Assembly: GCF_001040945.1 (NCBI RefSeq)
Contig: NZ_CP011930.1
Coordinates: forward strand, 3,529,021-3,593,020
DNA: 64,000 nt
Source: Herbaspirillum seropedicae
GTDB taxonomy: Bacteria > Pseudomonadota > Gammaproteobacteria > Burkholderiales > Burkholderiaceae_D
Reading direction: 5' to 3'
Part shown: positions 8,244 through 18,154 of the stretch, one piece after another
Layout: the number at the start of each line of letters is the position of its first letter
Numbering within the stretch: the stretch's first letter is position 1
The notes under the pieces: model-generated
Database searches by the model: none
Told to the model about the DNA's origin: nothing
The model's input: the letters and a program-made list of their open reading frames with translations, nothing else
Program-made: the position numbers and the translations under genes

Positions 8244-9332
8244 TCAGTCGTTCTGCACGACGATGCTGGGGAACTTGCTAGACATGTCACGCGCCTTCTC
8301 GGCCACCTTCACGGCGACCTTGCGGGCGATGGCCTTGTAGATCTCGGCCACCTTGCCCTCAGGATCGGCCACCACGGTGGGCTTGCCGGAATCGGTCTGT
8401 TGGCGGATTTCCATGGTCAGCGGCAAGGCGCCCAGGAAGTCCACGCCAAAGTCGGCGCACATCTTCTCGCCACCGCCCACGCCAAAGATGGGCTCGGCAT
8501 GGCCGCAGTTGGAGCAGACGTGCATACTCATGTTTTCGACAATGCCCAGGATGGGAATGCCGACCTTCTCGAACATGCGCAAGCCCTTGCGCGCATCCAG
8601 CAGGGCAATATCCTGCGGGGTGGTCACGATGACCGCACCGGTCACCGGCACCTTCTGCGACAGGGTCAGCTGCACGTCGCCGGTGCCGGGCGGCATGTCG
8701 ACGATCAGGTAATCCAGGTCGCGCCAGTTGGTCTGGTCCAGCAATTGCTGCAAGGCCTGGGTGACGATGGGGCCGCGCCAGACCATGGGTTCGTCGGGGT
8801 CGATCATGAAACCGATGGAGGACACCTGCAGGCCGTGATTCTCCAGCGGCTCCATGGTCTTGCCATCCTTGGTCTCGGGCTGGCCGGAGATGCCCATCAT
8901 CATGGGCTGCGAGGGACCATAGATATCGGCATCCAGGATGCCTACCCGCGCCCCCTCGGCCGACAGCGCCAGCGCCAGGTTCACGGCGGTGGTGGACTTG
9001 CCCACACCGCCCTTGCCGGACGCCACGGCGATGATGTTCTTGACGTTGCTCTTGAGCTTGATGCCGCGCTGCACCGCATGCGCCACGATCTTGAAGTAGA
9101 CGTTGGCTTCCACGGCAGTCACGCCCGGCAACTTGCCCAGCGCCTCTTCGACCAGTTGGCGGATCGGTGCGACCTGGCTGGCCGCCGGATAACCCAGCTC
9201 CACGTCCAGCAGCACGCGGGGGCCCTCGACGCGGATATTGCGGGCTTCCTTGCCACGGATCATGTCCTTGCCGGTATTGGGGTCGATCACCTGCAACAGG
9301 GCCGCCTTGATCTCTTCCACGGTAATGCTCAT
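8244..9332 (-). CDS. apbC: Iron-sulfur cluster carrier protein ApbC/Mrp
   Basis: 362-residue Mrp/Nbp35-family P-loop ATPase that carries and inserts [4Fe-4S] clusters. An N-terminal DUF59/MIP18-like domain (about 1-85) precedes the deviant Walker A G-K-G-G-V-G-K-S (106-113), D-A-D-I-Y-G-P-S (133-140) and the cluster-binding C-x-x-C (C273, C276, in V-C-S-N-C-G). The start at 9332 has a GGAGAA ribosome binding site just upstream; the open frame extends further but through the metG promoter region. It is divergent from metG, the same arrangement as mrp-metG in E. coli. Confidence 0.95.
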   Translation of the reverse strand: MSITVEEIKAALLQVIDPNTGKDMIRGKEARNIRVEGPRVLLDVELGYPAASQVAPIRQLVEEALGKLPGVTAVEANVYFKIVAHAVQRGIKLKSNVKNIIAVASGKGGVGKSTTAVNLALALSAEGARVGILDADIYGPSQPMMMGISGQPETKDGKTMEPLENHGLQVSSIGFMIDPDEPMVWRGPIVTQALQQLLDQTNWRDLDYLIVDMPPGTGDVQLTLSQKVPVTGAVIVTTPQDIALLDARKGLRMFEKVGIPILGIVENMSMHVCSNCGHAEPIFGVGGGEKMCADFGVDFLGALPLTMEIRQQTDSGKPTVVADPEGKVAEIYKAIARKVAVKVAEKARDMSSKFPSIVVQND

Positions 9333-9561
9333 TGGTTCTCCTTGCTCAGAACCCGCAAGTCTAAACCAATCGCGCCCGGGCCGCCCTGTGCGCGGATCAA
9401 AGCCCCTCGCACCACCGGCCAGTTTCATTGCAATGGAGCAACTACTGCGCCCAAGGCCCGCTGGCTGATAGAATGCCCCTCTTTCATGGCAGTTTTCTTG
9501 CAGCTTTCTTGCTATTTCGGCGCGCACGCGCCTTAACCTACTTGCATCGTCCGTATCGCCA

Positions 9562-11634
9562 ATGAGCACTTCCGCACCTCGCCAACTCTTCGTCACGACC
9601 GCACTCCCCTACGCCAACGGCGCTTTCCACATCGGCCACATCATGGAATACATCCAGGCCGATATCTGGGTCCGGTTCCAGCGAATGCAGGGCAATGAGG
9701 TGCATTTCGTGGGCGCAGACGATGCCCACGGCGCGCCCATCATGATCGCCGCCGAAAAGGCCGGCATCACGCCGCAGCAGTTCGTGGCCAACATCGCCGC
9801 GGGCCGCAAGCAATACCTGGACGGCTTCCATATCGCCTTCGACAACTGGAGCTCCACCGACAGCCCGGAGAACCACGAACTGTCGCAAGAGATCTACCGC
9901 GCCCTGCGCGATGAAGCCAAGCTGATCTCCACCAAGACCATCGACCAGTTCTATGATCCGGTGAAGAACATGTTCCTGCCGGACCGCTACATCAAGGGCG
10001 AATGCCCCAAGTGCGGCACCAAGGACCAATACGGCGACTCCTGCGAGAACTGCAGTGCGGTCTACTCGCCCACCGACCTGAAGAATCCGTACTCGACCCT
10101 GTCGGGCGCCACGCCCGTGATGAAGTCTTCCGAGCACTTCTTCTTCAAGCTGTCGGACCCGAAGTGCGTAGCCTTCCTGCGCGAATGGGCGCTGGACAGC
10201 AACCGCCTGCAACCGGAAGTGGCCAACAAGGCCAAGGAATGGCTGGATGGCGAAGGCGGCCTGGGCGACTGGGACATCAGCCGCGACGCCCCCTACTTCG
10301 GCATCGAGATCCCCGACGCACCGGGCAAGTACTTCTACGTCTGGCTGGACGCGCCCATCGGCTACCTGGCCTCGCTGAAGAACTACTTCGCCAAGACCGG
10401 GCGCGACTTCGACGCCTTCATGGCCGATGACAAGACCGAGCAGTACCACTTCATCGGCAAGGACATCACCTACTTCCACACCCTGTTCTGGCCCGCCATG
10501 CTCAAGTTCGCCGGTCGCAAGACGCCCAACAACGTCTTCGCCCACGGCTTCATCACGGTCAGCGGCGAGAAGATGTCCAAGTCGCGCGGCACCGGCATCT
10601 CGCCGCTGCGCTACCTGGACATCGGCATGAACCCGGAATGGCTGCGCTACTACATCGCCGCCAAGTTGAACGCCAAGGTCGAAGACGTGGACTTCAACCC
10701 GGACGACTTCGTCGCCCGCGTCAATGCCGACCTGATCGGCAAGTACGTCAACATCGCCAGCCGCGCCGCCGGCTTCATCGCCAAGCGCTTCGAAGGCCGC
10801 GTCTCCACCCAGTGGGCCACCGCTGACGACGCCTTCCTGGCCAAGCTGCGCGGCGTGGCCGACGAGATCCGCAGCCTCTACGAGCAGCGTGAGTATGGCA
10901 AGGCCTTGCGCCTGGTGATGGAACAGGCCGACGCCATCAACGCCTACGTGGACGCCAACAAGCCCTGGGAACTGGCCAAGGACAGCGCGCGCGATGCGCA
11001 ACTGCACGAAGTCTGCAGCCGCCTCTTGGAAGCCTTCCGCATCCTGACCGTCTACCTCAAGCCGGTGCTGCCGCAACTGGCTGCCCAGGTGGAAGCCTTC
11101 CTCCAGGTCCAGCCCTTCCAGTGGGGCGATGTGGCCATGCCGCTGGCCGATGGCCACGTCATCCATGCCTATTCCCACCTGATGCAGCGCGTCGATCCGA
11201 AGATGCTCGATGCCCTGTTCGAAGCGCCGGAAGCGCCTGCCGCTGCGGCCTCCGAAGCAGCCGCCGCAGAAAGCGCCATCGAAGACCTGGCCCCGGAAAT
11301 CACCATCGACGACTTCGCCAAGGTCGATCTGCGCATCGCCAAGATCGTCAACTGCGAGGCCGTGGAAGGCTCCACCAAGCTGCTGCGCCTGACCCTGGAC
11401 GCGGGCGAAGGCCGTACCCGCAATGTCTTCTCCGGCATTGCCTCGGCCTACAAGCCGGAAGAGCTGGTGGGCAAGCTGACCCTGATGGTGGCCAACCTGG
11501 CGCCGCGCAAGATGAAGTTCGGCCTCTCCGAAGGCATGGTGCTGGCGGCTTCGGCCAAGGACGAGAAGTCCCATCCTGGCATCTACATCCTCAATCCGTG
11601 GCCGGGCGCCGAGCCGGGCATGCGCGTGCGCTAA
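9562..11634 (+). CDS. metG: Methionyl-tRNA synthetase
   Basis: 690-residue class I synthetase charging tRNA-Met. HIGH motif H-I-G-H at 23-26, one zinc knuckle with four cysteines (C148, C151, C161, C164), and K-M-S-K-S at 337-341. After the anticodon-binding helical domain there is an Ala/Glu-rich linker (about 553-575) and a C-terminal EMAP/Trbp111-like tRNA-binding domain (about 586-690, starting [13 protein letters not shown]), which dimerises the enzyme. Full length for the bacterial two-domain form. Divergent from apbC, with 229 bases between them. Confidence 0.98.
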   Translation: MSTSAPRQLFVTTALPYANGAFHIGHIMEYIQADIWVRFQRMQGNEVHFVGADDAHGAPIMIAAEKAGITPQQFVANIAAGRKQYLDGFHIAFDNWSSTDSPENHELSQEIYRALRDEAKLISTKTIDQFYDPVKNMFLPDRYIKGECPKCGTKDQYGDSCENCSAVYSPTDLKNPYSTLSGATPVMKSSEHFFFKLSDPKCVAFLREWALDSNRLQPEVANKAKEWLDGEGGLGDWDISRDAPYFGIEIPDAPGKYFYVWLDAPIGYLASLKNYFAKTGRDFDAFMADDKTEQYHFIGKDITYFHTLFWPAMLKFAGRKTPNNVFAHGFITVSGEKMSKSRGTGISPLRYLDIGMNPEWLRYYIAAKLNAKVEDVDFNPDDFVARVNADLIGKYVNIASRAAGFIAKRFEGRVSTQWATADDAFLAKLRGVADEIRSLYEQREYGKALRLVMEQADAINAYVDANKPWELAKDSARDAQLHEVCSRLLEAFRILTVYLKPVLPQLAAQVEAFLQVQPFQWGDVAMPLADGHVIHAYSHLMQRVDPKMLDALFEAPEAPAAAASEAAAAESAIEDLAPEITIDDFAKVDLRIAKIVNCEAVEGSTKLLRLTLDAGEGRTRNVFSGIASAYKPEELVGKLTLMVANLAPRKMKFGLSEGMVLAASAKDEKSHPGIYILNPWPGAEPGMRVR

Positions 11635-11677
11635 AGCGCATTCGCCGCCCTTGGCCTGAGCAGCAGGAGAGATCGTC

Positions 11678-12157
11678 ATGAACCTGGTGATACGTGAAGC
11701 CACCTCGGAAGATGCCAGCCTGATCGCCGAGCTGACCCGCCACAGCTGGGCCAACAAGGTCGCGCCCAGCTCCTCGGGCCACCGCGAGGCGCCTGACCAT
11801 GTGCAGGAAGACCTGCAGCACGGCGGCGCCTTCATCCTGCTCAGTGGCGAGACCCCTGCCGGCTCGGTGCGCTGGCTGCCGCTGGACACCGAAAGCGACG
11901 TCTGGGAAATCCGCCGCATGGGCATCGCCCCGGCCTTCCGGGGCGAGCGCCTGTCCCAGCACCTGATGGAAGCCCTGATCCACCGCGCCCAGTCGGCCGA
12001 TGTGCGCGAGCTGCGGCTGGCGGTGCGCACCGATCAGGCGCAACTGGTGGACCTGTATGCCGCCTTCGGCTTCGAGATCGCGCCGGAACTGGAATATACC
12101 CGCGCCAATCCGCAGGAAGCGCCGCCCATCGTGATGCGGCGGGTCATGCGGCACTAA
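11678..12157 (+). CDS. GNAT family N-acetyltransferase
   Basis: 159-residue single-domain acetyltransferase. The central beta4 strand and P-loop for acetyl-CoA read R-R-M-G-I-A-P-A-F-R-G-E-R-L-S-Q-H-L, a clear Q/R-x-x-G-x-G/A variant, and the C-terminal L-Y-A-A-F-G-F motif is the typical end of the fold. A GGAGAG ribosome binding site precedes the ATG. It follows metG by 43 bases on the same strand and may be read from the same transcript. The substrate is not predictable. Confidence 0.85.
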   Translation: MNLVIREATSEDASLIAELTRHSWANKVAPSSSGHREAPDHVQEDLQHGGAFILLSGETPAGSVRWLPLDTESDVWEIRRMGIAPAFRGERLSQHLMEALIHRAQSADVRELRLAVRTDQAQLVDLYAAFGFEIAPELEYTRANPQEAPPIVMRRVMRH

Positions 12158-12191
12158 GCCCCTTTTCGACTTTCCCCCTGCCCTCTGCCTG

Positions 12192-12224
12192 AAAAGCGAC
12201 GCCTGGTGCGTCGCTTTTCTTTTG
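12192..12224 (+). terminator. Rho-independent terminator after the GNAT gene
   Basis: An 11-bp perfect stem (12192-12202 with 12208-12218) with a 5-base loop and a T-rich tail. It closes the metG/GNAT unit and separates it from the SorC-type regulator. Confidence 0.85.
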
Positions 12225-12388
12225 TCCCGCCGTCGCCTCGGCGGGTGGGAACGTTTGTTCATCAAGCGGTAACAATCGCTCGCTACCATCGTGAAAACGT
12301 TGTCAGGAGGCCTTGCCCGCCTGGCCTGCCGGGGGGCAGTCCAGTGGCATGCGCCGTTGATTCACATTCACAGGTAAGCACAAGAACA

Positions 12389-13369
12389 ATGGCCCAAGGG
12401 GATAGACAGGAAACCGCCTACATGGCGGTGCGCGTGGCGCGGCTCTACTACTTCCAGAACATGACTACCGCCGCCATCGCCGATGAAATCGGCACCTCGC
12501 GCGCGACCGTCTCGCGCCTGCTGTCCTTTGCACTGGAGCGCGGGCTGGTGGAAATCCGGGTGCACGATCCACAGCAGGTCTCCGGCAGCCTGGAAGCCGC
12601 CATTGCCAACCACTATCGCCTGCATTCGATCCAGGTGGTCCCGGTGGCCGCCGCCGCCACCGACAAGGAAACCCTGCAGCGCGTCACCTGCCACGCCGCC
12701 GCCTACGTCAATTCGCTGGTCACGCCCGGCACCATCATCGGCCTGGCCTGGGGCACCACGGTGGCGCAGATCGCCGACCAGTTGCTGCCGCGTCATGTGC
12801 ATGATGTGGATGTAGTAGCGCTCAATGGTTCCGGCAGCGGCGCCAGCTTCATCAACAGCTTCAGCGAATCCATCGTCTCGCGCTTTGCCCAGAACTATGG
12901 CGCGCGCGCCCATCATCTGCCGGTGCCGGCCTTCTTCGACTATCCCGAAACACGCACGGCGCTCTGGCGTGAAAAAAGCATCAAGGCCATCCGCGACCTG
13001 CAGGAGCGCGCCTCCATCCTGCTGTTTTCCATCGGCGCCGAGGCCACCGGCAGCTATATCCATACCGCTGGCTACCTGGGTGAAGAAGAACGCCAGATCC
13101 TGCGCGACGAGGGGCTGGTGGGCGACATCGCCACCGTCTTCTTCCGCGCCGATGGCAGTTGGCGCGATGTCGCCTTCAACGCCCGCAACAGCGGCCCCGA
13201 CATGGACTGCTTTACCCGCGCCGCGCATGCGCTGTGCGTGGTCTCCGGCGCCGGCAAGCTGCCGGGCCTGAAAGCCGCACTGCGCGGCGGCTTCATCAAC
13301 GAACTGATCATCGACGAACCGAGCGCGCGCCTGCTGGTGGAGCAGATCCGCAACGGCGCGGCGGCGTGA
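12389..13369 (+). CDS. SorC-type sugar-binding transcriptional regulator
   Basis: 326-residue regulator. An N-terminal helix-turn-helix (about 26-58; A-A-I-A-D-E-I-G-T-S-R-A-T-V-S-R-L-L) is followed by a SorC/DeoR-type sugar-phosphate binding domain with G-L-A-W-G-T-T-V (112-119) and a C-terminal L-C-V-V-S-G-A-G-K. Such regulators are tetramers that sense a sugar or polyol phosphate. It lies 31 bases upstream of the ABC importer genes on the same strand and probably controls them together with itself. The ATG at 12389 is preferred because the upstream extension is not protein-like. Confidence 0.88.
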   Translation: MAQGDRQETAYMAVRVARLYYFQNMTTAAIADEIGTSRATVSRLLSFALERGLVEIRVHDPQQVSGSLEAAIANHYRLHSIQVVPVAAAATDKETLQRVTCHAAAYVNSLVTPGTIIGLAWGTTVAQIADQLLPRHVHDVDVVALNGSGSGASFINSFSESIVSRFAQNYGARAHHLPVPAFFDYPETRTALWREKSIKAIRDLQERASILLFSIGAEATGSYIHTAGYLGEEERQILRDEGLVGDIATVFFRADGSWRDVAFNARNSGPDMDCFTRAAHALCVVSGAGKLPGLKAALRGGFINELIIDEPSARLLVEQIRNGAAA

Positions 13370-13400
13370 TCGCTGATCTCATCACCACGAGGAAACCAGC

Positions 13401-14450
13401 ATGGCAGCCATCTCCTTGCAGGGCGTCTGCAAGCACTGGGGTGAAGCCCAGGCCGTCAGGAACATCGATTTCGAGGTGAAGGCAGGGCAATTCACCGTCT
13501 TGCTGGGCCCTTCCGGCTGCGGCAAGTCGACCACCCTGCGCCTCATCGCCGGGCTGGACAAACCCAGTTCGGGCAGCATCCACATCGGTGGACGCGACGT
13601 GACGCAGCTGCCGCCGGCGCAGCGCAAGATTTCCATGGTGTTCCAGTCCTATGCGCTGTTCCCGCACTTAAGCGTGCGCGACAACATCCTCTTCGGCGTG
13701 CGCGTGCGCAAGGAACCGCGTGCGGGTTACGAAACCCGCCTGAAGCGCGTGGCCGACATCCTGGGTCTGGCGCATCTACTGGAGCGCCGCCCCGCGCAGC
13801 TTTCCGGCGGCCAGCAGCAGCGCGTGGCGCTGGGCCGCGCCATCATTGCCGATGCGCCGGTCTGCCTGATGGATGAACCTCTCTCCAACCTCGACGCCCA
13901 GTTGCGCCAGGAAATGCGCCGAGAGATCCGCGCCCTGCAGCAGCAATTGAACATGACCATGGTCTACGTCACCCACGACCAGACCGAGGCCATGAGCATG
14001 GCCGACCAGGTGATCCTGCTGCGCGAGGGCCGCATCGAACAGGATGCCGCCCCTGCCGACCTGTATGCCCAGCCAGCGACCGCCTTCGCCGCCCGCTTCA
14101 TCGGCACGCCCCCGATGAACCTGCTGCCGCTGGAGCCCCACGCCGAAGGATTGGTCATCAGCGGCAGCGACGTGATCCTGCGTGACCTCGGCCAGACGCC
14201 ATGGCAACTGGGCCTGCGTCCGGAACACATCCGGCTGGCAGACGCCAGCGATTCCTCGGTCCCCGCCGTGGTCGAGACGGTCGAGTACTTTGGCGCCGAC
14301 ACCATCATCGGCGCCCGTATCGGCGCAGCCTCGCTGCTGGTGCGCGCGCCCGGCCAGCACAGGCTGGGCGCCGGCGATCCGGTGCGCCTGGCCTGGGACG
14401 CCCGCGACCAGTACTTCTTCGATCCCGCCAGCGGCCTGCGCCGGCCCTGA
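13401..14450 (+). CDS. ABC transporter ATP-binding protein (UgpC/MalK type)
   Basis: 349-residue importer ATPase. Walker A G-P-S-G-C-G-K-S-T at 36-44, Q-loop in V-F-Q-S-Y-A-L-F-P-H (80-89), signature L-S-G-G-Q-Q-Q-R at 134-141, Walker B with C-L-M-D-E-P at 155-160 and the switch His in V-T-H-D-Q. The C-terminal TOBE region (about 235-349) is of the MalK/UgpC kind found in carbohydrate (CUT1) importers. It is first of the four transporter genes and lies directly after the regulator. Confidence 0.93.
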   Translation: MAAISLQGVCKHWGEAQAVRNIDFEVKAGQFTVLLGPSGCGKSTTLRLIAGLDKPSSGSIHIGGRDVTQLPPAQRKISMVFQSYALFPHLSVRDNILFGVRVRKEPRAGYETRLKRVADILGLAHLLERRPAQLSGGQQQRVALGRAIIADAPVCLMDEPLSNLDAQLRQEMRREIRALQQQLNMTMVYVTHDQTEAMSMADQVILLREGRIEQDAAPADLYAQPATAFAARFIGTPPMNLLPLEPHAEGLVISGSDVILRDLGQTPWQLGLRPEHIRLADASDSSVPAVVETVEYFGADTIIGARIGAASLLVRAPGQHRLGAGDPVRLAWDARDQYFFDPASGLRRP

Positions 14451-14511
14451 TCCACATCACCGCACCACGATTTCCGCAGCAAGCCACCCTTCCACCTCAT
14501 GGAGATGCATC

Positions 14512-15804
14512 ATGCGTAGAACCGTCCTCAAGTCCCTGGCAGCACTGGCCGTCAGCGCTGCCTTCTGTACGCCGGTACTGGCCGCCAATCCGGTCGAGAT
14601 CAGCTTCTATTACCCGGTCGCCGTGGGCGGCGCGGTCACCAAGACCATCGACAGCATGGTGGCCGACTTCGAAAAGGCCCATCCCGACATCAAGGTCAAG
14701 GCCATCTATGCCGGCACCTACCAGGAAAGCATCGTCAAGGCGCTGACCGCCTTCAAGGGCGGCACCCCGCCGACGCTGGCCGTGCTGCTCTCGACCGACC
14801 TCTTCACCCTGATCGACGAGAACGCCATCCTGCCCATCGACAGCCTGGCCAGCAGCGCCGAAGACAAGAAGTGGATCGCCGGCTTCTACAAGGGCTTCAT
14901 GGAAAACAGCCAGACCGAGGGCAAGACCTGGGGCATCCCCTTCCAGCGTTCGACCATCGTGATGTACTACAACAAGGCCCTGTTCAAGGAAGCCGGCCTG
15001 AACCCCGACAAGGCCCCCGCCAACTGGAACGAGATGGTGGAAGCCGCCAAGAAGCTGACCAAGCGCGACGCTGCCGGCAACGTCACGCAATGGGGTGTGA
15101 AGATTCCTTCCACCGGCTTCGGCTACTGGATGTTCCAGGCCATGACCGCCTCCAATGACACCCTCCTCATGAACAGCGCCGGCACCAAGACCTACTTCGA
15201 CAAGCCGGGTGCGGTGCAGGCCCTGCAGCACTGGGTCGACCTGACGACCAAGGAGAAGGTCATGCCCGCCGGTTCCATCGAATGGGGCACCACCCCCAAG
15301 GACTTCCTGGAGCAGAAGGCCGCCATGGTCTGGACCACCACCGGCAACCTGACCAATATCCGCACCAACGCCAGCTTCCCCTTCGGCGTGGCAATGCTGC
15401 CGGGCATCAAGCATCCGGGCAGCCCGACCGGCGGCGGCAACTTCTACGTCTTCAACAAGACCTCGCCGGCCGAGCAGCAGGCTGCCATGAAGTTCATCCG
15501 CTTCGCCACCGAACCGGCGCGCGCGGCGCAGTGGTCGATTGCCACCGGCTACGTAGCACCACGCCAGGATGCCTGGGACACCCCGGAAATGAAGAAATAC
15601 CTGCAGGATGTGCCGGCTGCCGATGTGGCGCGCGAGCAGATGAAGTATGGCGTGGCTGAACTCTCCACCCACGACAACCAGCGCGTGACCAAGGCCCTGA
15701 ACGACAACCTGCAGGCCGCCCTGTCCGACACCAAGACACCGGAAGCCGCATTGAAGGACGCCCAGCGTGAAGCCGAGCGCATCCTGCGCAGCTACGGCCG
15801 TTGA
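14512..15804 (+). CDS. ABC transporter substrate-binding protein (UgpB-like, family 1)
   Basis: 430-residue periplasmic solute-binding protein with a Sec signal peptide (basic start, hydrophobic core, cleavage near A24-A25 in V-L-A-A-N). The mature part follows the UgpB/MalE pattern: an early F-E-K-A-H-P-D-I-K-V-K segment, K-T-W-G-I-P-F-Q-R-S-T-I-V-M-Y-Y-N-K, and G-N-F-Y-V-F-N-K near the end. The overall resemblance is closest to glycerol-3-phosphate binding UgpB, but the ligand could be another sugar or polyol. ATG 14512 follows a GGAG ribosome binding site; the long upstream frame overlaps the ATPase gene and is not coding. Confidence 0.92.
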   Translation: MRRTVLKSLAALAVSAAFCTPVLAANPVEISFYYPVAVGGAVTKTIDSMVADFEKAHPDIKVKAIYAGTYQESIVKALTAFKGGTPPTLAVLLSTDLFTLIDENAILPIDSLASSAEDKKWIAGFYKGFMENSQTEGKTWGIPFQRSTIVMYYNKALFKEAGLNPDKAPANWNEMVEAAKKLTKRDAAGNVTQWGVKIPSTGFGYWMFQAMTASNDTLLMNSAGTKTYFDKPGAVQALQHWVDLTTKEKVMPAGSIEWGTTPKDFLEQKAAMVWTTTGNLTNIRTNASFPFGVAMLPGIKHPGSPTGGGNFYVFNKTSPAEQQAAMKFIRFATEPARAAQWSIATGYVAPRQDAWDTPEMKKYLQDVPAADVAREQMKYGVAELSTHDNQRVTKALNDNLQAALSDTKTPEAALKDAQREAERILRSYGR

Positions 15805-15829
15805 TGCGCTCCTTGCACAAGGCCTGCCG

Positions 15830-16705
15830 ATGAAACGCCTGCCCTCCTCCGTGCTGCCCTGGCTGCTGCTGTCGCCGGCGATGGTGCTGCTGATCGCCTT
15901 CACGCACTACCCGGCGCTGGCGACGCTCTGGCACAGCTTCTTTTCCACGCCCAAGGGAGTCCGGCCATCGGTCTTCGTCGGCCTGGAAAACTATCGCCTC
16001 ATGGCGGACGATCCGGTCTTCTGGCAGGCCCTCTGCAACAACCTCTGGTTTGCTCTCGGCACCATCCCGCTGGCCATCGCCCTGGCCATCCTGATGGCGC
16101 TGTGGGTCAACGAGAAACTGGCCGGGCGCGGCGTGCTGCGCCTGGCCTATTTCACCCCGACGGTGTTGCCGATGATCGCGGTGGCCAATATCTGGCTGTT
16201 CTTCTATACGCCGCAATATGGCCTGCTGGAACAGATCACCGGCGCGCTCGGCCTGCCCTCGCACAACTGGCTGGGCAATCCGCAGACCGTGCTGGGTGCG
16301 CTGATGGTAGTGGCGGTGTGGAAGGAGGCTGGCTTCTTCATGATCTTCTACCTGGCCGCGCTGCAGCAGATCTCGCCGGTGCTGGCCGAAGCCGCCGCAC
16401 TGGAGGGTGCATCGCGCTGGCAATACTTCTGGCGCGTGCAGTTTCCGCTGTTGATGCCCACCACGCTCTTCGTGCTCATCAATGCGCTCATCAACGCCTT
16501 CCGCCTGGTCGATCACATCGTGGTGATGACCAAGGGCGGGCCCGACAATGCCAGCTCCCTGCTGCTTTATTACATCTATGAAGTTGGCTTCGCCTTCTGG
16601 GATTCTTCCTACGCTGCAGCCCTGACGGTAGTGCTGCTGGCCCTGCTGGGATTGATTGCGCTGGTGAAGTTTCGTGTACTTGATCGCCGGACCCACTACC
16701 AATGA
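15830..16705 (+). CDS. ABC transporter permease (UgpA/MalF type)
   Basis: 291-residue inner-membrane permease with six predicted helices. The cytoplasmic EAA loop, which docks on the ATPase, reads E-A-A-A-L-E-G-A-S-R-W-Q-Y-F-W-R-V. The start at 15830 comes 25 bases after the binding protein gene. The stop overlaps the ATG of the second permease by 4 bases (ATGA), so the two are translationally coupled and form a heterodimer. Confidence 0.92.
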   Translation: MKRLPSSVLPWLLLSPAMVLLIAFTHYPALATLWHSFFSTPKGVRPSVFVGLENYRLMADDPVFWQALCNNLWFALGTIPLAIALAILMALWVNEKLAGRGVLRLAYFTPTVLPMIAVANIWLFFYTPQYGLLEQITGALGLPSHNWLGNPQTVLGALMVVAVWKEAGFFMIFYLAALQQISPVLAEAAALEGASRWQYFWRVQFPLLMPTTLFVLINALINAFRLVDHIVVMTKGGPDNASSLLLYYIYEVGFAFWDSSYAAALTVVLLALLGLIALVKFRVLDRRTHYQ

Positions 16706-17532
16706 TCGCGCCCACCTCGCCTTTCGCCGACCGCCATCGCGCGCTGGAAACCGTCTCTGCCTGGGTGCTGGCGCTGCTGTGGCTGCTGCCGCTGCTATAT
16801 GCGCTGTGGACCGCCTTCCATCCGGCTGCCTTCGCCACCCGCTTCACGCTGGACGCTCCGCTGACACTGCAGAACTTCGTCAACGCTTGGCAGGCCGCGC
16901 CTTTCCCGCGCTATTTCCTCAATACGTTTTTACTGGTGACGATGATCCTGGCCGCGCAACTGGTGCTGGCCACGCTGGCCGCCTATGCCTTTGCCCGCTT
17001 CACTTTCCGGGGCAGCAATGTGATGTTCATGCTGGTGCTGCTGCAATTGATGGTGATGCCCGACATCCTGATCGTAGAGAACTACCAGACCATGAACCTG
17101 CTGGGCCTGCGCGACACCATCCTGTCGATTGGCCTGCCCTACTTCGCCTCGGCCTTCGGTATCTTCCTGCTGCGCCAGACCTTCAAGACGGTGCCGCGCG
17201 AACTGGATGAAGCCGCGACCGTGGAGGGCGCCTCGGCCTGGCAGATTCTGATGCAGGTCTACGTACCGCTGGCCAGACCGATCTATATCGCCTTCGGGCT
17301 GGTCTCGGTGAGCACCCACTGGAACAACTTCCTGTGGCCGCTGATCGTGACCAATTCGGTGGAATCGCGTCCGCTGACGGTGGGGCTGCAGGTGTTTTCT
17401 TCCACCGATCAGGGGGTGGACTGGTCCATCATCACGGCGGCTACGCTGATGACTTCGGCGCCTTTGCTGCTGGCGTTCCTGCTGTTCCAGCGGCAGTTTG
17501 TGCAGTCGTTCATGCGGGCGGGGATACGCTGA
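16702..17532 (+). CDS. ABC transporter permease (UgpE/MalG type)
   Basis: 276-residue second permease with six predicted helices; EAA loop D-E-A-A-T-V-E-G-A-S-A-W-Q-I-L-M-Q-V. It completes a CUT1-type importer of ATPase, binding protein and two permeases. No catabolic enzyme follows on this strand: the next gene is on the opposite strand 13 bases beyond the stop, so the imported compound must be processed by genes elsewhere. Confidence 0.92.
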   Translation: MIAPTSPFADRHRALETVSAWVLALLWLLPLLYALWTAFHPAAFATRFTLDAPLTLQNFVNAWQAAPFPRYFLNTFLLVTMILAAQLVLATLAAYAFARFTFRGSNVMFMLVLLQLMVMPDILIVENYQTMNLLGLRDTILSIGLPYFASAFGIFLLRQTFKTVPRELDEAATVEGASAWQILMQVYVPLARPIYIAFGLVSVSTHWNNFLWPLIVTNSVESRPLTVGLQVFSSTDQGVDWSIITAATLMTSAPLLLAFLLFQRQFVQSFMRAGIR

Positions 17533-17545
17533 CGCTGGCCGGGAC

Positions 17546-18073
17546 TCAGTGCCCCGAAATCTCCGAAATAGAAGTCCGCACCACCTGCTTGGTATTCATG
17601 TCGAAATGTACGTTGAAGAGCCGGTCCTCGTGCACGTAATGGTATTTCCAGTCCCACACTTCCTCGTTCTTGCGGCCAAACTGCACCACGCTGCGGGGAC
17701 GGCCGAACTGGCGGCGGATCTGCTCGGCAGTCATGCCCGCTCGGATGGTGTCGAAATGTTCCTGGGTCAGCACCTGCTGGTAGTCGATCAGGGTGCCGGA
17801 AGCGCCGATGCTGAACATCCAGGTGCGGATGCCTTGCGGCCCCTTGGGGTATTCCAGCGTGCGCGCGCCCTGGCCGTCGTCCCAGACGGTGTCGGGCTGG
17901 CCCATCACATCACGGACGTCGGCTTCGCTGGAAATGCCTTTTTGCAACTTGTCCAAACCAAACTCCTCGATGGGCTTGCCATTGCGGTCGCAGCCCAACA
18001 TTGCCAGGGCAACAAGAAAAGCGCCGAATTTGCCGGCGTGGCGACGCAGGCGGGTAAAGAAAGGATCAGTCAT
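17546..18073 (-). CDS. BamE/SmpA-OmlA family outer membrane lipoprotein
   Basis: 175-residue predicted lipoprotein. A basic start and hydrophobic core end in A-M-L-G-C (C28), a slightly non-standard lipobox. Two SmpA/OmlA-type repeats follow: G-x-S-x-x-D-V-R-D-V-M-G-Q-P-D at about 48-60 and G-M-T-A-E-Q-I-R-R-Q-F-G-R-P at about 112-125. The fold is that of BamE, a small subunit of the outer membrane protein assembly machine. It has two such motifs where BamE has one, so it may be a paralogue rather than BamE itself. It is transcribed towards the ABC operon and is divergent from the DUF3460 gene. Confidence 0.8.
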   Translation of the reverse strand: MTDPFFTRLRRHAGKFGAFLVALAMLGCDRNGKPIEEFGLDKLQKGISSEADVRDVMGQPDTVWDDGQGARTLEYPKGPQGIRTWMFSIGASGTLIDYQQVLTQEHFDTIRAGMTAEQIRRQFGRPRSVVQFGRKNEEVWDWKYHYVHEDRLFNVHFDMNTKQVVRTSISEISGH

Positions 18074-18154
18074 GGAGCCTGTAGGTAATTGATTATCCCT
18101 GATGAAGACAAGGTAAAATACGCCCTCTGTGTAACATTTTGGCCTGAAATTATC

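Noticed and set aside
9538..12030. An 830-codon open frame on the minus strand across metG
   Set aside because: It is the antisense shadow of metG and the GNAT gene in GC-rich DNA; composition is not protein-like and metG is unmistakable.
12249..12348. AACGTTT words flanking a GGTAACAATCG stretch as SorC operator
   Set aside because: The symmetry is partial and the spacing long; not enough to call a site.
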